Part shown: one piece after another, positions 41,161 to 52,525 of the stretch
Layout of the letters: each line of letters starts with the position of its first letter
Numbering within the stretch: position 1 is the first letter of the stretch
From: Durusdinium trenchii
Lineage: Eukaryota; Sar; Dinophyceae; Suessiales; Symbiodiniaceae
Assembly (NCBI GenBank): GCA_963970005.1
Contig: CAXAMN010026428.1
Coordinates: 570,575 to 634,574, forward strand
Direction of reading: 5' to 3'
Length of the DNA stretch: 64,000 bases
Program-made: the position numbers and the translations under genes
The notes under the pieces: generated by a model
The model's input: the letters and a program-made list of their open reading frames with translations, nothing else
Told to the model about the DNA's origin: nothing
Databases searched by the model: none

Positions 41161-42051
41161 AAGAGGTCTTACGAAGACGAATTGGATGTGGTGACGGACG
41201 CCTTGACCCCCAATGCGTCGGTCATGGAGGCCATTCAGACAGCAGAGATGGAGGCACAACAATTGCTTACTCGGGCCGCTGCACTACGCCAGCAGCATTG
41301 CTTGCCAACAGCGGCTGCTCAAGCTCAGAACCCGAAGCTTCCTTCTCGCCCAGCCAGCAACAATGCTGGAAGAGCAGTAGATTTAGATCAGGCCGAACGT
41401 GCCTGTTACCATAGTCTGCTAGGGAGTAGCAGCAAGCGAATCATGAACCGAGGTCATTTGGAAGAAGTCCGAACAGCTTTAGAAGTCTTTTCGGAACTCT
41501 CACGAGACATAGACAACTTGTCTGCGAGTCAAAAGAGAGAAGCTCCTGTGCTTTTGGAAGTCTTCGCAGGGTCAATGACCTTGAGTCGAGTTGCTGCGCA
41601 ACGGGGCTGGAGAGTGCTTCAGCCAGTAGACATCATCGCCATTCATGGTCTTGATCTGACTACCAAGGAGGCACAAACCGCATTGAACCAAAAAAAGCAG
41701 AAATGGGCCCCTGATGTTGTTTCATGGGCCCCACCTTGCGGTCCATATTCCCCCTTGCAAATGATCATGCCAAGGAACAGAGTGAAACGCGTGGCCAAGG
41801 TCAAGCGACTAAAACGCAAACGCCAACAAGCTGAGGGCCTTTGGAAGTACTGTCACGACCGCTTCCATAGACAACCTGAGGTTCAACAGAAAACGGTGGG
41901 AGATGGTCAAACCATTCAACTCGTTGAGAACCCTTGGTCCTCCGCTGCTTGGAAATGTTATCCTTTTTCTAGATATTCTGCTAAAGTGGATCAATGTGTT
42001 TTTGGCTTGAAGGTAAATGATTCAGGTAAGAAGGTGAGAAAACGTACTTGA
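41155..42051 (+). pseudogene. Element B methyltransferase-like domain
   Basis: Starts MTKRSYEDELDVVTDALTP. The region 41541-41940 has the motif order of C5-cytosine methyltransferases: LLEVFAGSMTLSRVA (motif I-like), VSWAPPCGPYSPLQ (motif IV-like, with the Pro-Cys), LVENPWSSAAWK (ENV-like motif VI). A Lys/Arg-rich insert lies between. No clear target-recognition domain. It sits upstream of the integrase. It could instead be a Rossmann relic; catalysis is unproven. Confidence 0.62.
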
Positions 42052-42072
42052 TTTCAATGCAACAATGCATCT

Positions 42073-43083
42073 TTGGCCGAACACCTAGCTGCTAGTTGTC
42101 GGTGCCTTAGAAGACCTGGTCAACAACTTCACGACCTCGTCATCTCAGGAGACAAGGTTGGACGTCGGTGGGTCAATCGGTCGACCCGCTGCGGTGCTTG
42201 GCCAGAGTTGCTGCGTCACAACCTCTTATTTCAGATTGAGCAAGAACTGAACTGGAAGCCACAGTGTCATGACAGCTTTTCTTCTTCTGTTCTCCTGTTC
42301 TCCCTTATGAATGAAGATCAACCACAAAACACTGCTGAGGCCTCCGAAGAAAATGCATCCTTACAACAACTGGTCTTCAAACTTCGTTGCAAATTCGGGC
42401 ACCCAGCAAACGACTCACTGGCTCGCTCCCTGCGACTAGGAGGAGCAAGGCAGCCGGTGGTTGAAGCTGCCAAGCGAGTGAAATGTTCCACTTGCGACCG
42501 CGTGAGACCCCCCAAAGAAGTGCCTAAGGTGGGAGTACCTAGAGCTGATGAGTTCAATCAGGTAGTTGGGGTTGACCTCTTTTATATTGCCGAGTAACAA
42601 AACCACGCGAATGGTTCTTTCATGTGCTTCGATGGGTGGAACGTCGATCGCCAGACGAGATTGCCGCTGTCTTCCAAGAAGCATGGATCGGTGTTTTTGG
42701 AGGTACCTGCTCAAGTGCTCTATGATCACGGAGGCGAGTTCACCAAAGACTTTGAAGCTCTCCTGGAACAAGTAGGCACGCAAGCCACCATCATTCCAGT
42801 CGAAAGTCACTGGAGGGGTGGCTTAGTTGAGAGACATGGTGCAACTGCAAAAACGATCATGAGGAAATTGATCGATCAAGACAGCGTCTATGAAGACACG
42901 GCTTTCAGGTGGCAGGAAACAGCAGCTTCAAATAATTCCTTGTCCCGTCGGAACGGATTTTCTCCTGTTCAATGGGTGTTTGGATATGGTTCGTGTTTTC
43001 CAGGTTCAGCTTTAGACCGACCGCAAGACCTGGCTGCGCACGATCACATCCAAGCTGGAGGTCAACTTGCCGCAAAATGGTGA
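42073..43083 (+). pseudogene. Element B integrase
   Basis: The zinc-binding segment LRCKFGHPANDSLARSLRLG, AAKRVKCSTCDRVRPPKE keeps CxxC but has lost the first His. The core has the first Asp in VVGVDLFYIAE (42560s). After a frameshift the second Asp is in VLYDHGGEFTKDFEALLEQ, and the Glu in HWRGGLVERHGATAK follows 34 residues later, close to the standard DD35E spacing. Confidence 0.82.
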
Positions 43084-44780
43084 GCTGGAGACGGACTTTG
43101 CTGAAAGTTCCAGTTGAAAACCTCAGGTCAGCTACTGAGGAGGAAATCATTGGACACACAATGGTGAGAGAGCATCTAGAACAACACTTGCAGGAAGTTT
43201 CAGGCCAAGCGTCAAAGAACAGAGGTTTTCTTGATTTGACTGATTCTCAACCTCCAGTTATTCCCCTCTTGAACCAGGTCACACAGTGACTACTGAGGAG
43301 GTTCCTTTGTTAGGTAGACGAAGATGTCATGTCAAAAGACCACCTCCAGAAGGGCTCTATGAACACGAGCCTGAACCTAAAGTGGCTGCCTTAGATCACA
43401 GCGCCGACGAACCGTCCGGCACTCTAGATTCAAGCGCAAGTCCAGAACCTAGTGCGTCGGCCTTAGAACCTAGTGCGCCAGACTTGGGGTTCATGACTGA
43501 GGATAAGCCAATAGAAACAAATGGGGAAAACGAAACGCAAGCAGGAGTTGAAAACGTTGTTGAACAAACCACTTTTCCAGCTTATGAAGACATGTCCTGT
43601 GAAGAAGAAACTGTCGCTCCGACTGAACCTTTTGTTTCAACACCACCACAAGATGGTGCATTCTTTGAAACCCCTGGATATGACCTTCCCTATGCTCCTG
43701 TCCCTCATTGGAAGCAACGCTTGAAAGAAAGAAAAAAATCTCGGAACGCTGTCAGTGCTCAGAGGGCCGCCACGTCAAACAAATTCGGAAAAATGTTAGC
43801 TCGGAAGCGACCACCATCGGTTCGCGACGTGTTTGTTGCTGAAGTTCAATACTTGCAAGCTCTTGAACAGCACTGTGTCAAAGAAGGCAAAGCTGAGCAA
43901 AGCCTTGAACCACTTCAATGGGCCGTCCAGTGGTGTGACAAATGCAATCACCAACATAAGCGATTGATTTTGCTTGCTGGGGTTACTGAACCTTTGCGTC
44001 GAGAAGAACTCCCCGATGATAAGAAGAAGAAGTATCGAGAGTGGAAGTTGAAAGAAATGACCCCTGACCAACTTGCTCAATTCAAACAAGCCATGAACAA
44101 AGAGTGGCAGACCTTTTTGGATTTAGGCGCTGTCAAAATCATTAGGAGTAAAGACGCTACGAAAATACCGAAGAATCGTATTCTTCCTACCCGGTTCATT
44201 TTGACCAACAAAGCCGCTTCAGGACATAGCCTCATAGCAAAAGCACGCCTGGTTTGTGGAGGACATTTGGATCCAGACATCGAGCTTCTTCGCACCGATG
44301 CACCAACAGCTGACAGTTTGGGAGTGAACCTTGTTTTCTTGTTTGCAGCCTCAAAGCGATGGGTGTTACAAGCAGGAGACGTTTCCACTGCCTTCTTATC
44401 AGGAGTGTACGATCACCGTTCTCTTTATTTGAAACTCCCCAAAGAAGGATTGGAGGGAGTTCACCCGAGACGATCTCCTTGAAATGCAAAAGGGAGTGTA
44501 CGGTTTAGCAAACGCACCTCGATTGTGGTGGAGGCAATTCCGGTCAATTTTCATGGAATTGGGCTTCGAGGAATTGACAGTCACGCAGTGTGGCTTTGTG
44601 TACTGGGCCAGAGACAACGATGGACGAAAATGGGAATTGACTGGATTGATTGCAGTTCAGGTGGATGACCTAATCGTCGCCGGAGCCACAGCTTTTGAAG
44701 CCGCGCTCACAAAGATGAGAGGGAAACTTTCTTTTGGCAAATGGTATGTCAAGGAATTTGACTATCTCGGTAGACGCTGA
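43084..44780 (+). pseudogene. Element B reverse transcriptase
   Basis: Linker VSWRRTLLKVPVENLRSATE, then a long acidic spacer, then the RT: MNKEWQTFLDLGAVKII, NRILPTRFILTNKAASGH, AKARLVCGGHLDPD, RWVLQAGDVSTAFLSGVYD (first catalytic Asp region). A frameshift near 44475 leads to QKGVYGLANAPRLWWRQF and the catalytic AVQVDDLIVAGA, where the usual Tyr-Val-Asp-Asp is Gln-Val-Asp-Asp. Confidence 0.85.
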
Positions 44781-45473
44781 AGACTTCACCATCAGGATCT
44801 CTCAACCTGACTATGCAGGAAGGGTACTTAGCTTCGAAGTCAGTTGGCTGCAGCAGATTTTGAGTGAAGCCACAAATAGTACAGTCAAACATGCTAATAC
44901 TCTCGTACATCGTGCTCAACAATACTCGTATGAAATAGTGATGCCAGGAATAGATCTTCCTCGTGCTGTCGTGATTACCATTAGTGATGCAAGTCCAGGC
45001 AAAATGCCCAGGCAAGGCTCTCAGGGTGGGATGTTTCTTATGATGTCCACTCCTGAAATCACTGAACGGAGTGTTCCAGCTGTGCGCGCTTGTTCTGGCT
45101 GTCGCATCGCTTGAAACGAGTTGCTCGGTCCTCTATGGCCACGGAATCAATGGCTCTATGTGAAGCCACCGAGCATGCTGAGTTTTTGCGCGCTTGTTTT
45201 TGTGAAATGACAGATGTCGAATTTGACTTCAGACAGTGGGAAAGGAGTGCACTTAAAGTGCCACTCATTGCTGCCACTGATTGCAGAAGCGTTTTCGATC
45301 ATATCTCAGCAGAGCGAGGTTTGCCCCGCGACAGAATCTTAGCTCTTGACCTTGCTTCCTTGCGTGCTACTTTTGAGAGTCAGCTTCGGGAAGGCGCTGA
45401 GGGACGCAATGCTTCGCTACGTTGGCTCCCAGGTCCCCGCAACCTTGCGGATGGCCTGACAAAGTATATGTAG
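44781..45473 (+). pseudogene. Element B RNase H
   Basis: After two frame changes: RSSMATESMALCEATEHAEF, LIAATDCRSVFDHISAERG, LRWLPGPRNLADGLTKYM-stop. This is the Ty1/copia RNase H C-terminal pattern (ESMAL, D-x-x-S, LADGLTK). Confidence 0.8.
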
Positions 45474-45807
45474 CCATATAGTCGCTCATCATCAGTGTCC
45501 TCATTAGTAAACAATACTCGTTGGCGGATGAGAGTACCCTTTTGGAACGAGCTCAATCCCAAAAGGTCAAGATGAAGAAGAATTTCAGTGGCAATGATGT
45601 GTTGCTTTGTAAGACCCTTTTCTCGTGGCAGTGAACTGTCCATGACCAAAATAATTTTGGGGAGCGTTGAAAGTGACACCCTTGGTCATGTACTGTCGCT
45701 TCTTGATCTCGAAGGGAGGAGCGGGTGGGCCGTACAGTGCAGTCGTGGATGAAAGGTGCTAGTCCTGTCGAGGTTCGTTTTGGGGCGTCGGTCCCCAGTA
45801 TTCTCAA
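45474..45807 (+). other. 3' untranslated tail of element B
   Basis: 335 bases without coding signal up to the right CATTGAA. Contains the palindrome CCAAAATAATTTTGG at 45646-45660. Confidence 0.55.
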
Positions 45808-46184
45808 CATTGAATGACTTCTCGGATCCTGATGTTCGTCAACTCGCTGACGTGGATCCTCTGCCAGTCCCTTTCATTGAGGATACCCCAGCGACTAAGT
45901 CTAAAGCACGCAGGGTTTACATCACGTACAGTAGGATGCTGAAGATCGGTCCAACCAAAGGTTGTGAAGGTTGTGATGCTGATTCGTCTGCGCGCAATGC
46001 CGAATGCATTGCCCGGTATGAGAAAGCATTTGGCGCTGCTCCTCCGACTCCAGCAATTGAGCCTCCAACCTCTGAAACGCCGGAGATGCATGGAGAGTTG
46101 TTTGATGAGGAGTATGCCCCAACGGTGAGGCCGAAGAGGATGAAGAGGAGGAAGTTCCAGAGTGTCCTCCGCCCTCTGAGATGA
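45808..46184 (+). pseudogene. Element A integrase C-terminal tail
   Basis: Continues A's integrase after B: NDFSDPDVRQLADVDPLPVP, ARRVYITYSRMLKIGPTKGC, EGCDADSSARNAECIARYEK. The GCEGC...C cluster is a characteristic segment between integrase and RT in this group. Confidence 0.75.
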
Positions 46185-46224
46185 TGAAGATCGTGTTCAC
46201 GCAGGCGTAAACGCCGTCCTTGCA

Positions 46225-46847
46225 ATGTCTCATGATGCCATGTCAAAGAAAGCTCCAGAAATGATTGTTCAAGAAACATATGCAGCAGCAGCTAGCAACG
46301 AAAACTGTCTTGGAGCAGCTGCAAAGCCTGAACGTTTGCACAGTCAGGTCCACCAGTCCCCAGGTGGCAAGATTCTGTTTGAGTTTGCTTGCGCTCCGGA
46401 CTCTGCGTTCGGTAGGATTGGAGAAGAGCTTGGGATTAAAGTTGTAAGACTTTGTAGGGAACACATAGATCTTGCAAGCAAAGTGAACATCGACCAACTT
46501 GTTGAGCAGGTAAAAGCCATTCCTGGTTGTTCAATCCATGGTTCCATTGAATGCGGTCCTTGGCCAAGTTGTCCAACATCCTTCGGGAGAAACGTAGGGA
46601 AAGTGTTTCAATGATGCATTCGTTCATCAGGGTCGCAAACCATGTTCTTGACAATGGTGGTTTTGTGTCTTTTGAGTGGCCAAGGTACTGTTCAGGGTGG
46701 ATGTGTGAGATCACAGAAAGGCAACTGCTGTCTGCCACTTTTGATGGCTGCACGGTAGGGATCACCGCCAAGGGCAATAATCCCGCTGCCGCTCGAAAGC
46801 CGTGGAGGTTAGTCACGAACAACAAGAGGTTGACTGATTCTTTGTGA
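46225..46847 (+). pseudogene. Element A methyltransferase-like domain
   Basis: GKILFEFACAPDSAFGRIG (motif I-like glycine loop region), GSIECGPWPSC (in the place of a Pro-Cys motif, Cys kept), then after a frameshift near 46600 NGGFVSFEWPRYCSGWM (in the place of the ENV motif) and a TFDGCTVGITAKG strand. The layout parallels 41155-42051 in B, but the domain lies after the integrase. Sequence is more diverged, so the family assignment is weaker. Confidence 0.52.
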
Positions 46848-47560
46848 ATGTTGAAGTGCACGCATGACAAGCATGCACCCCTTGAAGGGAAGTACACTCG
46901 AAATTCAGCCTTCTACCCAGAGCCTCTTTGTCAAATCGTGTTGCATGCTTTGTTTCCACATGTCATCAATGCTCATGTATTTTGCATGCCGTGTACACCT
47001 CGCGTAAATCATTCGCATCGGCAGCATGTTGTCAAAGGGATGCATTGTGTTCCCATTGATGTCCTCATGCATGAGAGTGGTTGCAAAGAGCTTGTGACAC
47101 CAGCCTTTGTTCATCGTTTGTTGGAGCGTGATGAATGGAAGGGCCGTCCAGATGTCTACCTTGCCATCAAGAATGAAAAGGATGGTGTGGTGATGGAGGG
47201 AACCTGGATTGAAGGTGAAATTAGGTCAGGCCGACGTGATCAGGGAATTTCCCAATGAGACTCTGCATTTCGGAGCCCTCATGGTGATAGTCAGTATAAA
47301 GGGATATGAAAACAACCCATCTGACTGGAAGGTCAAGGCCAGGATCGTTTTCCGAGGTGATGCAGTCAAGGATCAGGGGGCTTGAGCGCCATCTTCCAAG
47401 ATCTTCCGCTCCGAGTTCAATTGCAGCCTTGAACGCAGTGATAGCCGATGATCGAGGGAAACACTTGTTCAACATCTGATTGCGTCCGGGCATATATTCA
47501 GTCCGCGCTTGGCGCGAAGCATCGAACCTTCGTTATGTTGCCACCTGAGCTCGGAATACG
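46848..47560 (+). pseudogene. Element A RT, N-terminal part
   Basis: HDKHAPLEGKYTRNSAFYPE leader, WKGRPDVYLAIKNEKDGVV, then RT motifs in shifted frames: LHFGALMVIVSIKGYENNPS, KVKARIVFRGDAVKDQG, SSAPSSIAALNAVIA, CVRAYIQSALGAKHRTFVML, PPEL. The RT breaks off after LPPEL near 47550 and resumes at 56225. Confidence 0.75.
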
Positions 47561-48184
47561 CTGCGCTTCGCCCAGTTTAGAGCGGATAAAATGAGAAAAA
47601 AGATGACAAGCCAACGCTGCAGGGAATTGAAGCTTAAGATGATTTGAATATGTTTGTGGAACATTGTTGCACTTCAAACTCAGATATTCTTCAAAACAGC
47701 CTGAACTGAAGCGAACATTTCAAGATCTCAGCGGTCTTTAGGTCGATGTATAATTTGACCAAGAATTTGACAGTGAGTGAACTTGCAGCGAGCAAGCACT
47801 TGCAGAGAGAATGGCCTGGAGTTGCGGAAAGGTTTCTGCAAATAGGCTGAAGACAAACATGGATTGCTTGTGGGCTCGAAATTTGCTCCAGCACTCCTCT
47901 ACACGCCTCTTTCGCTACAAGAAACTACCCATCTTCTGTCAGGCCCTAAGATTTTTCAGCTGTTACTTTAGCGTTGAACATCTTTGCATTGTGAGGCTTT
48001 TATTGGTAGCATCCATGGCATACTGGGAGAGCCCAATGACTAAGGCACCTGTAGAGATGTCAGTCGCGTTTTACCAAAACACTGCAAAACGTTCGTGGTG
48101 AGTGTGACATGGAGAAGCGAAGCCGGAAAACCAAAAACGAAGCATGTGCGTGCAATCATCGACCTGACAGGTTTGTTTCAGAAG

Positions 48185-48430
48185 CCATGGGAGGAAATCA
48201 AAGGGGCATGACTGGAAGTGAAAGAGAATGAAAGAGAATGGAAGGAAATTGAAGTCAACGTGACTTCGAGCAGAAGAAGTTAACAGGAAGATGAGAGAAA
48301 AAGGGCATGAAAGAAAGACAACGTGAAAGCGAATGAAAGGTAATTGATATGAACGCAAAAGGGACATGATAGGAACAAGAACGAAACGAAGACGAAAAGC
48401 TATGAAAAGAAGATGAAGGAAGGTCAGGAT
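48185..48430. repeat. GA-rich low-complexity tract
   Basis: Nearly all purine on + with GAATGAAAGAGAATGG-type words. No coding signal. Confidence 0.75.
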
Positions 48431-48544
48431 GTGATTCTATATGTTCTAAATTCTGCGAAACCCGGAAAAGGAAGCCGGAAAACCAAAAATGAAACCCAAA
48501 CAGGGAAGGTGGGAAAGTGGCCGTTTATTTAAATTGCTGCTCAG

Positions 48545-48712
48545 GCAGACAAGTTAGACAGGCTGGTGAACATACAAGAAGCCCAGATAGAGGAGCAAGA
48601 CGCCGTGTTGGACGAGATGGCCAACACGATGAGCAAGTGCAGCTTTCAAGAGAGGCCAGGAACATTAAAGGCACGGTTGCAAGTCGAAAAGACCTTCCAA
48701 CGTCTTGATTGA
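48545..48712 (+). CDS. Exon encoding a coiled coil
   Basis: Acceptor TTGCTGCTCAG|G and 55 open codons: ADKLDRLVNIQEAQIEEQDA, VLDEMANTMSKC, TLKARLQVEKTFQRLD-stop. Regular hydrophobic spacing fits a coiled coil. It is the best coding block inside insertion C. Confidence 0.55.
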   Translation, partial: ADKLDRLVNIQEAQIEEQDAVLDEMANTMSKCSFQERPGTLKARLQVEKTFQRLD

Positions 48713-50054
48713 ACGTTGCAACCCGTCGTATTGAACTTTTTCACTTGTGCCCACCAGTTGCTGCTGTCTCTGGCTGGCTTTCTGTAGGATTTTTCATTGT
48801 TTTCATTTACACGTACACGTGATATTGAATGAAGTGCTATAGCTGCATGTTGCTTTCAGTATACACATATCGCGTGTTCAAACATTTAAGTTAAGAGTCA
48901 CGGGCCGCAACCGCTATCCTCAATTTTTTGACCTCTGTGGGCATCGATACAAAGGTTCATGATAGGAGTTTCATACAAATACAGCATACAAAACAGTCCC
49001 GTAGGTTGTTAAGTAGCAATCGGGCGACAGATCGCGAAACTTAAACATGAGGCTCGCGATGGAAACTTTTTGGCAGAAAAGCGGTCTTTGAAAATATGTA
49101 GGTAATGGCTTGTTGAAAGTAGCACCTGTTGAGCAAAAGGACTCCTTGTCGCATATGCATTGCTTTCTCAGAGGGGCAGCGTTTGGAATTGAAATCTGGA
49201 ATGCTTGTTTATCCATCGTTGTCCCCTTTCTCTTTCTGACTTTCGGTCTGTTCCCTCTCAGGTTGCCCTTGATTAAACTTCGTTTCCCGAGAGGCACTTC
49301 CAAATTTTTGTCCAAAATATGTACAGGGTTGCGCGAAAGTTTTGCAAAAGACGGTGGACCTGCCAACCACTGCGCAAAGAGGTCACTCAGGTGTGGGTCG
49401 CTTGCATTTATCACTTGCAGCTACACAGGCAAGTGAGGAAGATGGGGAAGTTTTGCCCAATTGTAAGCCTGGACTGGTTCCCTGTTGGCTTTTTCGTTCA
49501 ATTTGAAATTGACAAGGGCCAGTAAAACGCAGGCGAAGTCTGCGTATGTCAATTCTTCTGATTTTTGAGTGCATCTTGAACTCAATAAGGGCCGGTTTGT
49601 TTGAAGGCAAAAGCTTGCGTTCCATGGCGTTTAGTTACTTTTCATGAGGGTCGATGTCTGAGATGGGGCGATCTTCTGTCCGGTGGCTGCTGTTTGCTGG
49701 CATATTGCTCGCTGCATGGTGCTTGCTGTGTCTGCAGGGCTGCTGGCTGCAAGTGGCTTGATATGAACCCAGTCTCGGTCACGTTTGGCGCACACCAGAC
49801 AGGGGGAAGCGGAGGCTTCTTTGGACGCTCTTTTTTGCTTCTCATGCGGCGCGCTGACTTTGCCCGAGTTGTTTTTGTGAGACAGTGCGTTTGTTTGATG
49901 AACTAGTGATTGTTTAAAGTGCATTTCCGTCGTACTTTTCAAAGAAGCATGACTTGGGCAGGAGAGGGCCTCTTGCGCATTAGCGCTGGGCTCAGCCAAG
50001 CCCATTTGGAAACTAGCGATGAGAAATTCAACGCACCAGATCTACGTATAACAG
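48713..50054. other. Mostly empty; one possible open frame
   Basis: A + frame at 49319-49525 (VARKFCKRRWTCQPLRKEV to SLDWFPVGFFVQFEIDKGQ) follows an ATGTACAG|G acceptor. Otherwise no support. Confidence 0.35.
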
Positions 50055-50935
50055 ATTTTCACATACTATCTGACATCTTCTTACATCTTCTCACATGTGA
50101 GATCTTTCCACATCTTCTCACATCTGAGATCTTCTCACATCTTCGCATCCCCTTTTTCTATTCTCTTAAGGTGGGGGTGGCGCCGGCAGACCACCGCAAA
50201 AGCGAACCTTCTGCGGAGACCGTGCGTGTCCCCCGCGCGGAATGCGGGTAAAGTTGCGTTAGTTGCATGCTTGTGTGGCTGCCCGCGCCATTGGCTGTTG
50301 CGCCTGCGTTGTTTGGGCGCGGAGCGCGGGTAAAGTTTGCAATGTGCCTCTGCACATTGCTGACGCCTCGTCAGGATTGCATGAAGGTTGGGCCGCGTAG
50401 TCTTCTGAGGAAACTGCGCATTGCTAAATGCCTTGTAGTGGCTGCGTGAAGCGGAGGATGACAGGGAGAGGGAAAGGAAAAGGGAAAGAGAAAAGTGTGT
50501 ACGATGTTCCTTTTGCTTTTGTGGCTGTTGCATTGGATTTGCGTTTTCGATTTTTCATTTTTGCGTAACTCGCAGTTCTTTTAGTCAGAAAGACAACGCT
50601 TGCTGCTTGTGTAATTTTCTTCTTGGCTCGCTGTGCTTTGAGCGTTTGCAGGGGCACTTGGCTGTTGGAATCTCTGTGTGGGTGAATTTCCTGTTGAGTT
50701 TGCTGCTGTTACATTGAGATTCACGTGTTCAAAGAACTGCGTGTCTTTGTGACACGCAGTTCTATTGGTCAGATGCTACACATCGTTTGCATCTTGAAAT
50801 CTTCTTACACGTTCAAACTTCACATCTTCTCACAAATCATTTATCTTCTCACATCTTCTCGCTCTCGTATCTTCTATCTTTTCGTATCGTCTCAGATCTT
50901 CTCAGATGTTTCGAACTCCTCATATCTGTCGCACA
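50055..50935. repeat. CATCTTCTCA repeats in two clusters
   Basis: Ten-base words such as CATCTTCTCACATCTGAGA at 50055-50150 and CATCTTCTCGCTCTCGTAT at 50795-50910. Confidence 0.75.
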
Positions 50936-51369
50936 ATGTCTCGCTCTCGGGCCACCCATCGTCTAGTTTCTGTAACAGCAAGTTGCTTTGAGTTTTGGAC
51001 AAGGAGGGGCGTGCGCTGAGGCCAAGCCTGCCAGAGGAGATAAGCGCACGAAGAACGCGTTCCGTTCAGGTGCCCTTGCACAGAGCCGGCGGATGGTGGA
51101 GATGTTGACTAAGGCGCGCAGCTTGCTAGACACATTGCTTCTCACTTGCGAGTTTAAATGTGTTCTATGGACGCTTTTTTCCCCAATGGCGATAGTTTGG
51201 GGTTGTACAATCTTTAGGCGGTCGGGCACTGTCCGGGGCCTGGGCGGGCAGTGTCGGCGATGTTTCGCGGTGGCTCTGTGACTCGCGTATGTTTACTAAA
51301 ACTCCCCCCTAAACAATCGAAGGAATTTGAATTAAAAGGCCCGCCCCCCCAAGCGCCTGATTTCACATG

Positions 51370-51545
51370 ATTCCACGATGGCTGTTTCAAAGGAAATCAA
51401 AAGGAAACAAAGGGAAACCAAAAGGAAACAAAATGAAACACGAGGAAACAAAAGAAAATCAAAAGGACAAGAAAAGGAAACATAAAGACATCAAAAAGAA
51501 AACAATATGAAGTCAAAAAGACAAGAAAAGGAAACATCAGGAAAT
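51370..51545. repeat. A-rich GGAAACAAAA repeat
   Basis: About 15 diverged ten-base units (AAAGGAAACAAAGGGAAACC and the like). Confidence 0.85.
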
Positions 51546-52092
51546 CGAAGCCTTGGGCTTGAAAGGAATTCTTTTCTCGTTATTCTTGGGGTGACTACAC
51601 CGGAGCTAGCTTCGAAGCCTTGGGTTTGAAAGAAGTCTAGTAAAAGTCAGACTGGGGCAGCAACAAGGTGTTGAATATAATTCCATCCCTGTTGTATTAA
51701 AGAGCATTGTAAGACTTGGTGTAGCGCCCCCCTTGAGTAATGTCTAGGTTGTCATTTTTGAAGAAGCAGATATAAGCAGATTTAGAATAAGTTTGTTTCA
51801 AAGTTTTCTTTTGTTTTCTAGAACGAAGCAAAGTTTTAATTCAACCCCTCTTGTATCAAAGAACGCAGAAAGACTTGGTGTAGTACCCCCTTTAATAATT
51901 GCTAGGTCCGCTAGGTTGTCATTTTTGAAGGGTTTTTTGAAAGGACTTTTGAAAAGAATTATCCCGGCAAGAGACTCCAAACAGCGTTGGGGTGATTTCT
52001 TGATGGCTGTATGACTGTGTGAAAGAAACGACCGAACCACAGTGAGAGCAATCGGACACGCATCTAACGCCGTCTTGTATTAGGATCGGTCC

Positions 52093-52525
52093 TGTAGCAC
52101 CACTTGCGCAAGATCTCTTTGAGGAATAAAAAGATTTCCTGCAGTAGGGTCCAGTAGCACCACTTGCGCATCTTACCCGCATTTCGCGCGATGGACACGA
52201 TCTCCGCAGATGGTTCAAAAACATAGCTTTCCGCGCGCTCGACTGGCACCACGATCTCTGCAGAGGGTGCGCACTTCGAAAACATGTTTCGGAAGGTACT
52301 GCGCCTGCCACGAAATCATGACCCGAGGAATCGAGACCTTCGACCTCAAATGCGCCTGCCACGTAAAATGCAATCCTTTGAATGACACACGCCTGCCAAC
52401 GTTTTGGCAAGGCCCACAAAGCATTGCGCCTGCCACGATTTTCACAAGTGCCTGATTCTCTGCACCTGCCACGCAAACTCACACTTCAGACCGCCAAAAG
52501 TGACGATTTCCCTGCGCTTGCCATG
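52093..52525. repeat. Periodic CGCCTGCCACG words
   Basis: Six copies of TGCGCCTGCCACG-like words 38-50 bases apart (52298-52520), preceded by two copies of GTAGCACCACTTGCGCA 60 bases apart. Confidence 0.65.

Larger units (their letters stand above)
38024..45807 (+). mobile_element. Element B: second copia-type element, no LTRs seen
   Basis: 7.8 kb with a complete Gag-protease-integrase-RT-RNase H order, of a different lineage from A. It lies between two CATTGAA copies in A's integrase tail. Gag-like coding starts at the very left junction, so there is no room for a 5' LTR, and I find no repeat of the last 330 bases near 38.0 kb. A weak 25-base similarity (CGTTGACAGTGAC at 38024 and CGTTGAAAGTGAC at 45664) is too short to call an LTR. 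Confidence 0.8.

Noticed and set aside
45646-45660. CCAAAATAATTTTGG as a terminator
   Set aside because: Short palindrome without a T-run in a eukaryotic element; no evidence of function.
38024-45807. 25-base similarity at 38024 and 45664 as B's LTRs
   Set aside because: Identity stops after about 25 bases and the right copy lies 120 bases inside the junction.
52298-52525. CRISPR-like spacing of short repeats
   Set aside because: Words are only about 12 bases, imperfect, with uneven spacing, in a eukaryotic genome with no cas genes.
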